A stretch of DNA of 61,373 nucleotides from Alphaproteobacteria bacterium (GTDB taxonomy: Bacteria; Pseudomonadota; Alphaproteobacteria; UBA9219), in NCBI GenBank assembly GCA_013286365.1, contig JABDFY010000009.1:1-61373 (forward strand), read 5' to 3'. Below, piece after piece: positions 43,917 through 51,899 of this stretch. Each line of letters starts with the position of its first letter. The stretch's first letter is position 1. Under the pieces are notes generated by a model. That model was not told the DNA's origin. It did no database searches and saw only the letters and a program-made list of their open reading frames with translations. The position numbers and the translations under genes were made by a program.

Positions 43917-44420
43917 TCAACTCAACTTTTGTAGTGCTTGAAGCAGTTCTTTTTCGGCTTTTGATGACGGTGCGCCGGATTTCGGTTCCGGGCCCTTCGG
44001 TACTGCATGTAATCCCGGCTTTGTGCTTGCTTCAGTCTTCATTTCAGCCATTCCAGAGGTTCCGCCTTCTGCCTTCTGAACTACGGTAGGGCGGACAGCA
44101 CTCGTCGCTGTTTGACTTAGGCGACTAGCGATCTGATCGGCGCTTTCAACAATAAATTGCAACTCATCACGAAGCATCGTTGCTTTTTCAACCAACTTTT
44201 CGAGATCATCCCCGCTATCACGTGCAGCTTGTTTTAAGCCCTTGATGCCAGCCTCGGCGCGCAGCACAGTCGAATTAAACTCTTGAACAAACCGTTCCAT
44301 TTCAAGGCGACTAGCGCGCAGCGTGCTTAAATGGCGGCTTAGCCTAATGGCTTGCATCAACCCAGCTAAGAGCAAGCCGATCATGATGACATCAAGACTT
44401 ATGGAAACCCAGGCATTCAT
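43917..44420 (-). CDS. DUF6468-type flagellar membrane protein
   Basis: 167 residues. An N-terminal membrane helix (ISLDVIMIGLLLAGLMQAI) is followed by a long coiled coil (SRLEMERFVQEFNSTVLRAE and beyond) and a low-complexity tail. Proteins of this size and shape, found between fliM and motE in Rhodospirillales-like genomes, are classed as DUF6468. Function is unknown, but the constant company of fliL-fliM suggests a motor or switch accessory. It starts 3 bases after the fliM stop. Confidence 0.75.
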   Translation of the reverse strand: MNAWVSISLDVIMIGLLLAGLMQAIRLSRHLSTLRASRLEMERFVQEFNSTVLRAEAGIKGLKQAARDSGDDLEKLVEKATMLRDELQFIVESADQIASRLSQTATSAVRPTVVQKAEGGTSGMAEMKTEASTKPGLHAVPKGPEPKSGAPSSKAEKELLQALQKLS

Positions 44421-44423
44421 GGA

Positions 44424-45497
44424 TCAGATATCCATTTTAGGGTTGTGTAAAGTCGTTTCCTCGACTTTTACTGCGATGTGGTTATGGAGCGAACCCATGC
44501 GACCTTGAAATAAGGTTACTTCGCCGGCGCGTAGTGATACCAGATCGTCGGCTTTGACGTTCAACATCAGTTGCGAACCAATCTTCCAATTCATAATTTC
44601 GCCAAGTGGCAACGTGACTTCATCGAGCACGGCGTGCATGTTCATATCAGTCATCAGCAATTCGTTGCCCAAATGGGTTTCCCAGATAGAATCGCGGCCA
44701 AATTTTTCGCCCATAAACATTTGCAGTAGTAATTCACGTATGGGTTCGAGTGTGGCGTAAGGAATGAGTATCTCAATGCGTCCGCCGCGGTCTTCCATAT
44801 CAATGCGCAGTTTAGCAAGTACGGCTGCATTTGCAGGACGTGCAATCGTGGCGAAGCGTGGATTGGTTTCAAGACGGTCAAAGCGAAAAGTAACAGGCGA
44901 CAGCGGGTCAAAAGCCCCACTCATGTCAGCTAAGACCACGCGGATAAGTCGTTCAACAAGGCTGCGTTCAATGGTCGTATAGGGGCGACCCTCAATGCGC
45001 ATGGCAGCGGTTCCGCGCCGGCCGCCGAGTAGTACGTCGACGATTGAGTAAATCATTGCGCTGTCGATTGTGATAAGTGCCGAATTATCCCATTCTTCAG
45101 CCTTGAACACGACCAACATGGCTGGCAATGGGATGGAATTGAGGTAATCGCCAAAACGCACAGAGCTAATTTGATCGAGACTGACTTCAACGTTGTCAGA
45201 TGTGAAATTGCGCAATGACGTGGACATCATGCGTACCAGCCGGTCAAAAACGACCTCAAGCATGGGAAGACGTTCATAATTAACCAGCGCGCTATTGATC
45301 AGTGCCATTATGCCGGAGTTTGTTTGTCCGGGACCGCCGACGCCATCAAAGCCGAGCAAACTATCAATTTCGTTCTGACTTAGAATTCGGGCAGCGCCAC
45401 CCTCGACACCTTCTTCGGCAGGCTTGTCCGTGCCGGCAGCCAGCCCGGCTGCGTTGCTTTCTTCTGCAAGCTTTTCTTCTGAGGTCGTGTCGTCCAT
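44424..45497 (-). CDS. fliM: Flagellar motor switch protein FliM
   Basis: 357 residues. An N-terminal acidic linker leads to ILSQNEIDSLLGF, the FliM-typical segment; the middle CheC-like domain carries GDYLNSIPLPAMLVVFKA and the C-terminal SpoA domain ends MDI. It forms the C-ring with FliG and FliN and binds phosphorylated CheY. fliG and fliN are not in the window. It follows fliL by 87 bases and starts the fliM-DUF6468-motE chain. Confidence 0.94.
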   Translation of the reverse strand: MDDTTSEEKLAEESNAAGLAAGTDKPAEEGVEGGAARILSQNEIDSLLGFDGVGGPGQTNSGIMALINSALVNYERLPMLEVVFDRLVRMMSTSLRNFTSDNVEVSLDQISSVRFGDYLNSIPLPAMLVVFKAEEWDNSALITIDSAMIYSIVDVLLGGRRGTAAMRIEGRPYTTIERSLVERLIRVVLADMSGAFDPLSPVTFRFDRLETNPRFATIARPANAAVLAKLRIDMEDRGGRIEILIPYATLEPIRELLLQMFMGEKFGRDSIWETHLGNELLMTDMNMHAVLDEVTLPLGEIMNWKIGSQLMLNVKADDLVSLRAGEVTLFQGRMGSLHNHIAVKVEETTLHNPKMDI

Positions 45498-45584
45498 TGC
45501 TATACTCCAGCTATCGGACAGTCCAAGTCGGGTATTAGAAATACGGCCTGTAGAAAATTATTCCCGACACTTAACATTCTTATA

Positions 45585-46166
45585 TCACTGTACCAGCATT
45601 TCTTGAAACAGCACATCACGTATACGAACTGGCTGTGCGGCCTCGGTTACCCGTAGGAGCAGCTCTTCACGCAGGCGGTACATACCGGCTGAACCGCGCA
45701 AGTCTTCAATCCGTAATTCGCGTAAATATACCTGAAAATTATCTATGATCCGCGGCTTAATTGCATCCATGAGAGGCAGATCTTTTTCATCGGCTAACTC
45801 CAGATTAATTTTAATCTTGAGAAAGTTTGGGTGCTTGCCCTCGCCGCTGAGGTTAACCAGCAAATCGCCAAGCGAATAAAATACCGGCTTACCTTTTTGA
45901 TCGGCGCTATTAGCGCCAGAATCGGTGCCACCGGAGGCCTGCTCGGTTGCAGAACTATCAGCTTTCTTGCCAAGGACGCCGGTCAAAAAAAGCGTTGTCA
46001 CAACGCCACCAATCAGAACCAAAGACGCCACAGCACCTATGATCATGATCATTTTTTTGCTGAGGCCTTTTTTGCCGCCTTCTTCTTCAGATGCACCTTC
46101 GGCGGCACCTTCGGCTTGATCGGCAGGCTTCTTTTCGTCTTTTTTTGCTGCTTCTTTGTCGGCCAC
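45585..46166 (-). CDS. fliL: Flagellar basal body protein FliL
   Basis: About 193 residues from a GTG start. A Lys/Glu-rich cytoplasmic N-terminus precedes one membrane helix (MIMIIGAVASLVLIGGVVTTLFL) and the FliL periplasmic domain (VFYSLGDLLVNLSGEG through RDVLFQEMLVQ). FliL surrounds the stator and raises torque. The GTG was chosen because GGGAGG lies 7 bases upstream and because the alternative ATG at 46220 falls inside the sigma-54 promoter, which would place it before the transcript. It is the first gene of fliL-fliM-DUF6468-motE. Confidence 0.9.
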   Translation of the reverse strand: MADKEAAKKDEKKPADQAEGAAEGASEEEGGKKGLSKKMIMIIGAVASLVLIGGVVTTLFLTGVLGKKADSSATEQASGGTDSGANSADQKGKPVFYSLGDLLVNLSGEGKHPNFLKIKINLELADEKDLPLMDAIKPRIIDNFQVYLRELRIEDLRGSAGMYRLREELLLRVTEAAQPVRIRDVLFQEMLVQ

Positions 46167-46203
46167 GGTTGGACCTCCCTGGGGTGGACCTTTGGTACAT
46201 CCA

Positions 46204-46219
46204 TGCAAAGATGAAGCCA
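46204..46219 (-). promoter_or_regulatory. Sigma-54 promoter of fliL operon
   Basis: On the minus strand TGGCTTCATCTTTGCA gives GG-N10-GC with a perfect TTTGC -12 region. The predicted start near 46194 leaves about 28 bases to the GTG start of fliL, including its GGGAGG site. Confidence 0.82.
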
Positions 46220-46226
46220 ACTGGTC

Positions 46227-46244
46227 CCGTTAAGTTATTAACGG
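46227..46244. repeat. Palindrome between fliL and flgF
   Basis: CCGTTAAGTTATTAACGG is a perfect 7+4+7 inverted repeat just upstream of the fliL -24 box. It may be a regulator site; the TTAA halves are 4 bases apart, so it is not a CtrA full site. Confidence 0.5.
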
Positions 46245-46386
46245 ATGGATGGTTAAAAAGTGATTAGAGCAGGGGCAAGAACCAATACCTATTCTTTCAC
46301 AAGACAGAAGTCACCATTTTTGACGGCAAGACAGGAACAAAAAAAGCTGGACGCTCAACCCTTTATGACCAGTCTTTCTTGTCGGC

Positions 46387-46400
46387 GGAAATTCCTGCCG
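46387..46400. promoter_or_regulatory. ftr/FlbD-like site between fliL and flgF
   Basis: GGAAATTCCTGCCG, inside the longer inverted repeat CGGCGGAAATTCCTGCCG (46383-46400), matches the GGCAAWWWCTGCC motif with two mismatches. It is about 170 bases from the fliL promoter and 90 from the flgF promoter, so it could act on both. Confidence 0.5.
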
Positions 46401-46487
46401 CATGCTTTTGGCCCACTTTGGCCCCTTAGAAACAAAAAGCCCCCCGTTATTCGTTATAACTAGTTGAAAATTATAAATAATTTATTT

Positions 46488-46503
46488 TGGCATGAAGTCT
46501 GCA
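46488..46503 (+). promoter_or_regulatory. Sigma-54 promoter of flgF operon
   Basis: TGGCATGAAGTCTGCA gives GG-N10-GC with a good -24 box. Transcription should start near 46513, so the upstream ATG at 46521 would lie too close to it, supporting the later flgF start. Confidence 0.78.
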
Positions 46504-46550
46504 GGACAGGAGGGCGAGGAATGTCGCACCTGCGGCAAGAGGGAAATAAG

Positions 46551-47294
46551 ATGCAAACGTCAAATCTAGTCTTGTTGTCCAATCAAGAAGCGCTTGAGCG
46601 CGCAATGGACGTCGTCGCAAATAATATTGCCAATTCCAGCACAGCGGGATTTAAGCGCGAAGGTATCCAGTTTAACACTCTCATCAACCAACCCGCGCCT
46701 GGCGAAAGTATTGATTTTGTCATCGATAAAGCAACATATCATGATGTTTCATCAGGACCTACAATCGCTACAGGCAATCCACTCGACGTTGCCATCCGAG
46801 GTGCAGGATATTTCCCGGTGCAAACGCCAGCCGGGACACGTTATACCCGCGGCGGCTCTTTTCAGCTGAATGACCAAGGTGAAATTGTTACGGCGGCAGG
46901 CCAGCTGGTTCTTGGTGATGGCGATCAGCCCATTACGCTTCCCGATACCACAACGAACATTACGATTTCACCAGATGGCGTTGTCTCGGCTCAGGTCGAT
47001 AATAGCCCCGATACAAGCCAGGTTGGAAAACTCAAACTCGTTACGTTCGATAATGAACAAGACTTGCAGCCGGAAGGCAGTGGGCTTTATTCAACCAGCC
47101 AACCCGCGCTGCCGGCTACCAATCCACAGATCATGGAAGCCACCCTCGAGCAATCAAATGTTCAGCCGGTAACCGAGATCACGCACATGATCGAGATCCT
47201 ACGCAGCTACGAACAAACACAGAATCTGATTAATGCAGAAAACACGCGTATGAGCGATGGCCTCACAAAACTCTCGAGAGTGTCCGCCGCTTGA
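46551..47294 (+). CDS. flgF: Flagellar rod protein FlgF
   Basis: 247 residues. The N-terminus MQTSNLVLLSNQEALERAMDV is where FlgF proteins start, followed by the rod signature VANNIANSSTAGFKREG, and the C-terminus SNVQPVTEITHMIEILRSYE. It is a proximal rod subunit exported by the flagellar type III system. GAGGG lies about 7 bases upstream. An ATG 10 codons earlier is in frame, but its ribosome binding site would overlap the sigma-54 start point. First gene of flgF-flgG-flgA-flgH. Confidence 0.94.
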   Translation: MQTSNLVLLSNQEALERAMDVVANNIANSSTAGFKREGIQFNTLINQPAPGESIDFVIDKATYHDVSSGPTIATGNPLDVAIRGAGYFPVQTPAGTRYTRGGSFQLNDQGEIVTAAGQLVLGDGDQPITLPDTTTNITISPDGVVSAQVDNSPDTSQVGKLKLVTFDNEQDLQPEGSGLYSTSQPALPATNPQIMEATLEQSNVQPVTEITHMIEILRSYEQTQNLINAENTRMSDGLTKLSRVSAA

Positions 47295-47328
47295 ATAATT
47301 TACTTACCAATAAGAAAGGGCAGAGATC

Positions 47329-48117
47329 ATGAGAAGTTTAAGCATCGGCGCTACGGGCATGGAAGCCCAACAGCTCAACGTTGAAGTGATATCGAACAAT
47401 ATCGCTAACTTATCCACGACAGGTTTTAAAAGTTCGCGAGCAGATTTTCAGGATCTACTTTATCAGGATATGCGCCGCGTGGGTTCGGCTTCATCCGATA
47501 CCGGTACGATTGTTCCTTCGGGATTGCAGGTTGGTCTGGGTGTTAAGCCGGCGGCTACCTATCGCATCAATACACAGGGCAACCTCACTGTTACCAACAA
47601 CCCGCTTGATCTTGCAGTCAACGGCAATGGTTATTTTCAGGTGCAGCTGCCCAACGGCACGATTGCTTACAGCCGCGATGGTTCATTGCAGCTCAATGAT
47701 ACCGGTCAAATAGTTACCGCCGATGGTTTCCAGGTTATTCCCAACATCACCGTACCTCAGTCGACAACAGGAATTACTGTAAACGCCAGCGGCCAAGTAC
47801 TGGCGACCATTAGCGGACAAACAAATCAGCAGACGCTGGGACAATTGCAGTTGGCTAATTTCATTAATCCAACAGGTCTAGAAGCCACTGGCGATAACTT
47901 ACTGACGGAAACACAAGCTTCCGGCGCACCTGTTGTTGGCAATCCACAAGCGGTTGGTTTTGGCAGCATCGTGCAGGGATCGCTCGAAACATCGAACGTG
48001 GATATTGTTTCAGAAATCACCAACTTAATAACGGCACAGCGTGCTTATGAAATGAACTCGCGTGTCATCAAAGCTTCCGATGAAATGTTACAGACGGCCA
48101 GTCAGCTAAAGTCGTAA
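47329..48117 (+). CDS. flgG: Distal rod protein FlgG
   Basis: 262 residues of standard length. MRSLSIGATGMEAQQLNVEVI and NNIANLSTTGFKSSRADFQDL are the FlgG start; LETSNVDIVSEITNLITAQRAYEMNSRVIKASDEML is its conserved end. AAGGGCAGAG precedes the ATG. It forms the distal rod that crosses the P and L rings. flgA starts one base after its stop. Confidence 0.96.
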   Translation: MRSLSIGATGMEAQQLNVEVISNNIANLSTTGFKSSRADFQDLLYQDMRRVGSASSDTGTIVPSGLQVGLGVKPAATYRINTQGNLTVTNNPLDLAVNGNGYFQVQLPNGTIAYSRDGSLQLNDTGQIVTADGFQVIPNITVPQSTTGITVNASGQVLATISGQTNQQTLGQLQLANFINPTGLEATGDNLLTETQASGAPVVGNPQAVGFGSIVQGSLETSNVDIVSEITNLITAQRAYEMNSRVIKASDEMLQTASQLKS

Positions 48118-48118
48118 T

Positions 48119-49099
48119 ATGAAAAGTGCCACACGCATCTTGACTATTCTTACCTTTGTGCTGGTAGCGAATATGGCTGTGATATGTGGTGCGCACGCAA
48201 ACAGCATCGTTACTTTACGCGGCGAAGTAGAGCTTACGCGACCGACGGTCAGGTTGAGCGATGTATTTGTAGGCGTACCCGATCTTATCGATCGCGAAAT
48301 TGCCCAGGCACCGCTGCCTGGTAAACGCGTGGTTTACGACATCACAGTTCTCAATCGGCTTGTCCAGATGTATCGCCTGGATTGGCAGCCGCAGAGTTCT
48401 TCTGATCACGCAACCATCGTTGAAGCCAGTACAATCATTACTTCCGATGCCATCCGTGCGGCGGTCATCGAAAAGCTTAAGGAGCAAATAAGTAAAGGTG
48501 ACATTGAGGTGTCATTTGATAATCGGGCGTTAGAGGTTGATTTGCCCGCCGATCAGTCGGGGGAATTCACTCTCAATAATTTTCAATATGACTCGGTGGT
48601 TAAACGGTTCCATGCAGATCTTGTTACCCAATCTACGGGGGGCTCTTACAGTTTGCCCGTGCTGGGTAAGGTGATGGTTAAACGTAATGTCCCCGTTCTC
48701 TCAAAGCGTCTTGAAGGCGGTACGGTGATAGGTGCTCATGATATCGATTGGCTGACCGTTCCCGAAGAGAGAGTCACGGCCGACACGATCATGGATCCGA
48801 GTGAATTGATCGGCCGCGAATTACGCCGCGATTCATTGGATGATCAGCCAATTCATTCGCGCGACATCATGCCACCACGTTTTGTTACGCGCGGCACACT
48901 GGTAACGCTCAAGATTGAAACGCCGTTTATGCTGATCACGTCACAGGGCAAGGCGCTGCAAGATGGTGTAGAGGGCGATACCGTGAGGGTCTTGAATACA
49001 CAAAGTAACCGAATGGTTGAGGGTAAAGCAGAGGCACCTGGCGTTGTCGTCATTCATACAACACAGCAGCTAGCCTCTGTCGACAAGGTGGTCGAATGA
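48119..49099 (+). CDS. flgA: P-ring assembly chaperone FlgA
   Basis: 326 residues with a signal peptide (ILTFVLVANMAVICGAHANS). The C-terminal SAF domain (VPVLSKRLEGGTVIGAHDIDW to DSLDDQPIHSRDIMPPRFV) and the closing LMLITSQGKALQDGVEGDTVRVLN-type core are FlgA hallmarks. FlgA helps FlgI form the P ring in the periplasm. The N-terminal region is longer than in short FlgA forms, as in other alphaproteobacteria. Confidence 0.93.
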   Translation: MKSATRILTILTFVLVANMAVICGAHANSIVTLRGEVELTRPTVRLSDVFVGVPDLIDREIAQAPLPGKRVVYDITVLNRLVQMYRLDWQPQSSSDHATIVEASTIITSDAIRAAVIEKLKEQISKGDIEVSFDNRALEVDLPADQSGEFTLNNFQYDSVVKRFHADLVTQSTGGSYSLPVLGKVMVKRNVPVLSKRLEGGTVIGAHDIDWLTVPEERVTADTIMDPSELIGRELRRDSLDDQPIHSRDIMPPRFVTRGTLVTLKIETPFMLITSQGKALQDGVEGDTVRVLNTQSNRMVEGKAEAPGVVVIHTTQQLASVDKVVE

Positions 49100-49156
49100 G
49101 CTGTTCATTGTCAGCTTTTATTTGCGCGTCACGGAAACTGATGTGTGGAGAGATAA

Positions 49157-49918
49157 ATGAAGCCGGCGCGTAGATATATATTCCGACATGCGCTACTTCT
49201 TACGACAGCGCTAGTTGCTTTGGCGGCCTGCAACGCCTTCGATCGCATGACGGATATCGGTGCAGATCCTAAATTAGACAACATTCAAAATCCAACCAAA
49301 GCGCCAGGCTATATTCCCGTCAGTATGCCCATGCCACCGCCGGGGCTGGGTGAGCAGCAACCCAACTCGTTGTGGCATACAGGCGCGCGCGCGTTCTTTC
49401 GCGATCAACGCGCCAGTCGCGTTGGTGATATTCTGACCGTTGTCGTTACCATCAATGATCAAGCGCAGTTGCAAAATGAAACGCAACGGGCTCGGACGAA
49501 CACAGAAGACGACAGTTTGACAAATTTCTTTGGCTTCGAATCGCTCTTACAAAATTGGTTTCCAAAGGCTGTCGATCCCACCAGCTTGGCCAATATCTCG
49601 ACCAACTCTACACAGGTAGGTAACGGCTCTGTTAATCGTTCCGAACAAATCAACTTGCGCGTAGCTGTGACAATAAGTCAGGTGTTGCCAAATGGGAATC
49701 TTGTGCTGCACGGACGGCAACAAGTATCGGTGAATTTCGACCTACGTGATCTAGAAATCAGTGGCGTGATCCGCCCTGAAGATATAGCTTCAGATAATAC
49801 CATCACCTACGACCAGATTGCCGAAGCCCGCATACGTTATGGCGGTCATGGTCAGATCGAGGACATCCAGCAACCGCGTTACGGCGAGCAGATCTTTGAT
49901 ATCTTGATGCCGTTCTAG
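49157..49918 (+). CDS. flgH: L-ring lipoprotein FlgH
   Basis: 253 residues. The lipobox LAAC (in LLLTTALVALAACNAF) predicts lipidation. The FlgH core is clear: SLWHTGARAFFRDQRASRVGD, VVVTINDQAQLQNETQR, the NRSEQINLRVAVTISQVLPNGNL stretch and VRPEDIASDNTI-type end. It forms the L ring in the outer membrane. GAGAG lies before the ATG. Confidence 0.95.
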   Translation: MKPARRYIFRHALLLTTALVALAACNAFDRMTDIGADPKLDNIQNPTKAPGYIPVSMPMPPPGLGEQQPNSLWHTGARAFFRDQRASRVGDILTVVVTINDQAQLQNETQRARTNTEDDSLTNFFGFESLLQNWFPKAVDPTSLANISTNSTQVGNGSVNRSEQINLRVAVTISQVLPNGNLVLHGRQQVSVNFDLRDLEISGVIRPEDIASDNTITYDQIAEARIRYGGHGQIEDIQQPRYGEQIFDILMPF

Positions 49919-49926
49919 GAGAAGCG

Positions 49927-49942
49927 GGGTTATTTTGAACCC
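49927..49942. terminator. Weak hairpin between flgH and the next gene
   Basis: GGGTT and AACCC form a 5-bp stem 9 bases past the flgH stop; T-rich sequence comes later (TTTTTAATTTTT). It lies between convergent genes and might serve both, but it is short. Confidence 0.35.
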
Positions 49943-49963
49943 TGGTCCTATGATCTTTGGTTT

Positions 49964-50521
49964 TTAATTTTTGACGTTCGAGTTGTCGTAACCATGTATC
50001 GTCGGCGGCTGATCGAGGACATATTGGCGGGCAAACTGTTTTGCTAGTTTCTCGACTGCCTCACCGACGGCGTGTTCATGGGCTGTTGGGTTGGTAGCGA
50101 CCATAATGCCGTCATGCCAATAGGTGACGGTTACATTGCGAAGAGCATCTACCGGTAAAATGCGCACGGTGTTTTGACTTTGGGCGGTGAGTGCGATCCA
50201 AGATACACAATCAAGTCCTTGGGAGCTAAGCGTGAAAATATCTGGCAAAAGATCAATGCGGGCAACGCCTAGGGTAGGCGGCTTAGCATCGGTTACGCCG
50301 ATCGCCGGCACGCCATAGTCCGCAAGGGTTTTATTTAGTATTCCGGCCAGTTCTTCCCGCGAGAGCCCACAGTCATCGGCAGTCTTAGGATTGCCAATAT
50401 GTGCGTACTGCACAATGACTTCCTTAACACCCATCATGGCAGGGGCAGAAGCTTCTTGAGCAAAAGCCAAAGAAGAAAATAGCAGCAGGCTCGAAAATAG
50501 AAAAAAGGTTATTTTTAGCAT
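49964..50521 (-). CDS. Secreted protein of unknown function between flgH and dksA
   Basis: About 185 residues, not recognised. A signal peptide (MLKITFFLFSSLLLFSSLAFA) is clear. The mature part has two cysteines (ADDCGLS and GLDCVSW) that may pair, a beta-rich middle and an acidic/helical end (VGEAVEKLAKQFARQYVLDQ). GAGGAT precedes the ATG. It is transcribed against flgH and follows dksA by about 90 bases, so it could share dksA's transcript. A periplasmic role is likely; a link to the flagellum is only positional. Confidence 0.65.
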   Translation of the reverse strand: MLKITFFLFSSLLLFSSLAFAQEASAPAMMGVKEVIVQYAHIGNPKTADDCGLSREELAGILNKTLADYGVPAIGVTDAKPPTLGVARIDLLPDIFTLSSQGLDCVSWIALTAQSQNTVRILPVDALRNVTVTYWHDGIMVATNPTAHEHAVGEAVEKLAKQFARQYVLDQPPTIHGYDNSNVKN

Positions 50522-50610
50522 GGGGGTATCCTCTACAAGATCTACCGATAACACCCGTTGTCATTTTCGGGCATGTCGAAATTTATCAACCCTACTTTAG
50601 GGGGCATGGA

Positions 50611-51039
50611 TCACTCGCGCTCATCACGCTGTGTCCGCTCAAGACGCTCGTGACGCTCTTGGGCATCGACCGTCAGCGTGGCAACGGGACGTGCCTCAAG
50701 CCTTTTGATGCCAATCGGGTCGCCTGTTTCCTCACAATAACCATACTCACCTTGTTCAATGCGTTCTAAAGCCTCGTCAATCTTGCTGATCAGCTTGCGC
50801 TGCCGGTCGCGCGCGCGGAGTTCCAGCGCAACTTCGGTTTCGGCAGAAGCGCGATCGGCAATGTCTGGCTCTTGCATACCGCCCTCATCCTGCAGTTCAT
50901 GCAAAGTGACATCTGCCTCTTTAAGTATATCTGTTTTCCAATGCAGCAATTTTTGCCGGAAATATTCAAGCATGACCGGATTCATATACGGTTCTTTTTC
51001 GGATGGCTTGTAATTTGCCGGTACGGTCACCGTGGCCAT
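50611..51039 (-). CDS. dksA: DksA-family transcription factor with reduced zinc finger
   Basis: 142 residues. The coiled coil (FRQKLLHWKTDILKEADVTLHELQ) and the acidic tip typical of DksA are present, and EQGEYGYCEETGDPIGIKRLEARP marks the zinc-finger region. Of the four zinc cysteines only the first remains; the rest are Thr or other residues (ATLTVDAQ in place of the second CxxC). Cysteine-poor DksA proteins are common in alphaproteobacteria and still work with RNA polymerase and ppGpp. It lies in the flagellar cluster next to fliX, an order often seen. Confidence 0.92.
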   Translation of the reverse strand: MATVTVPANYKPSEKEPYMNPVMLEYFRQKLLHWKTDILKEADVTLHELQDEGGMQEPDIADRASAETEVALELRARDRQRKLISKIDEALERIEQGEYGYCEETGDPIGIKRLEARPVATLTVDAQERHERLERTQRDERE

Positions 51040-51078
51040 AGAGACTCCCTTTTGATTTGTTGGAGGCCGAAGATATCA

Positions 51079-51103
51079 GGGGTTAGGGGCCAGGGGCTAG
51101 GGG
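51079..51103 (+). other. Possible G-quadruplex upstream of dksA
   Basis: Four runs of GGGG separated by exactly three bases each (TTA, CCA, CTA) form a perfect G4-N3 repeat on the plus strand. It lies 40 bases upstream of the dksA start, with the G-rich strand as template for dksA. The pattern would support a quadruplex with two to four tetrads. No function is demonstrated. Confidence 0.6.
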
Positions 51104-51185
51104 TTAGTTATTGGCTTATTTGTGGGGAAAATGTGGCCCTTACAATGCGCCCCCATCCACAAGTACTAAGGCCTGTGCCTTAGTC

Positions 51186-51614
51186 TCAATCATCGCGCGT
51201 ATCGTACTTGGCGATTTCGACTTGGGCGCGCAGATCGATTTCGTCAAGAATTCCGCTTAAGCGAGGGTCGGTAATCTGTCCTCGCCGTGCATTGACGATG
51301 CGTGACAATTGGAGAAGCTTTTCACGGCTTAATGTACCGGCAAGTAGCTCAAGTCGAAGCTCTTCAAGCCGGTCAAGAATATCTTCGCCCCGTATTAGGC
51401 CCTTTGAGGCTTGTGCCAAGGCATCGTCTACTTCTTGAACACCAATGACGCCAGAGACAGAAGACGTCGCGGCCGTCGCAGACGTAGAACCCAGCTCAGA
51501 TGTCTCATCAAGATGCTTAGCAAAGCTGGTCCCGGAGGTGCTGCTGGTTTTGGTTGGTCGCCGCACCTGCTGTGGCGCGCGAACTGGTCCAGTTCCTTCG
51601 ATTTTACTAATCAC
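51186..51614 (-). CDS. fliX: Flagellar assembly regulator FliX
   Basis: 142 residues with the FliX pattern: start MISKIEGTGPVRAPQQVRR, a Ser/Thr-rich middle, and EVDDALAQASKGLIRGEDILD leading to LRLELLAGTLSREKLLQL and DEIDLRAQVEIAKYD. FliX binds FlbD and couples sigma-54-dependent late flagellar transcription to assembly of early structures. It is divergent from flgI, as in Caulobacter. Its presence supports the reading of the GGCAAWWWCTGCC sites as FlbD sites. Confidence 0.92.
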   Translation of the reverse strand: MISKIEGTGPVRAPQQVRRPTKTSSTSGTSFAKHLDETSELGSTSATAATSSVSGVIGVQEVDDALAQASKGLIRGEDILDRLEELRLELLAGTLSREKLLQLSRIVNARRGQITDPRLSGILDEIDLRAQVEIAKYDTRDD

Positions 51615-51719
51615 GCGTTGTCCTCAACTGTCGGTTTCAATCCAAAATTGTCAGAAAGATAAGAAAACAGATTACCCGCTCTTCACTGACAAGTGATTAC
51701 TTAAAGCCTTTCTTTTACT

Positions 51720-51733
51720 CGGCAATTTCTGCC
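51720..51733. promoter_or_regulatory. ftr/FlbD-like site upstream of flgI
   Basis: CGGCAATTTCTGCC has the same arms and spacing as the flagellin copies (CGGCAAAAACTGCC). It is 167 bases upstream of the flgI -24 box and 106 from the fliX start. Confidence 0.65.
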
Positions 51734-51899
51734 TTCAACCCTTCTCTAGACAGGGTACAGCTTGCCCATTCTAGCTGCAAACCTGATCGAAGCGCACATG
51801 AAAAAATCTAGCAAATACAATGGTTAGAACTAGAAAAACCCCGGTTTTGGAGATCATTAACAACACTAATTCCCCATTTGAGCAAGAGCACAGCCGTTT

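Larger units (their letters stand above)
46167..46550. other. Divergent fliL / flgF control region
   Basis: 384 bases with no gene, holding two back-to-back sigma-54 promoters, a palindrome and an ftr-like motif between them. A single bound activator might serve both operons. Confidence 0.65.

Noticed and set aside
46227..46244. CCGTTAAGTTATTAACGG as a CtrA site
   Set aside because: TTAA halves are 4 bases apart; kept only as an unexplained palindrome.
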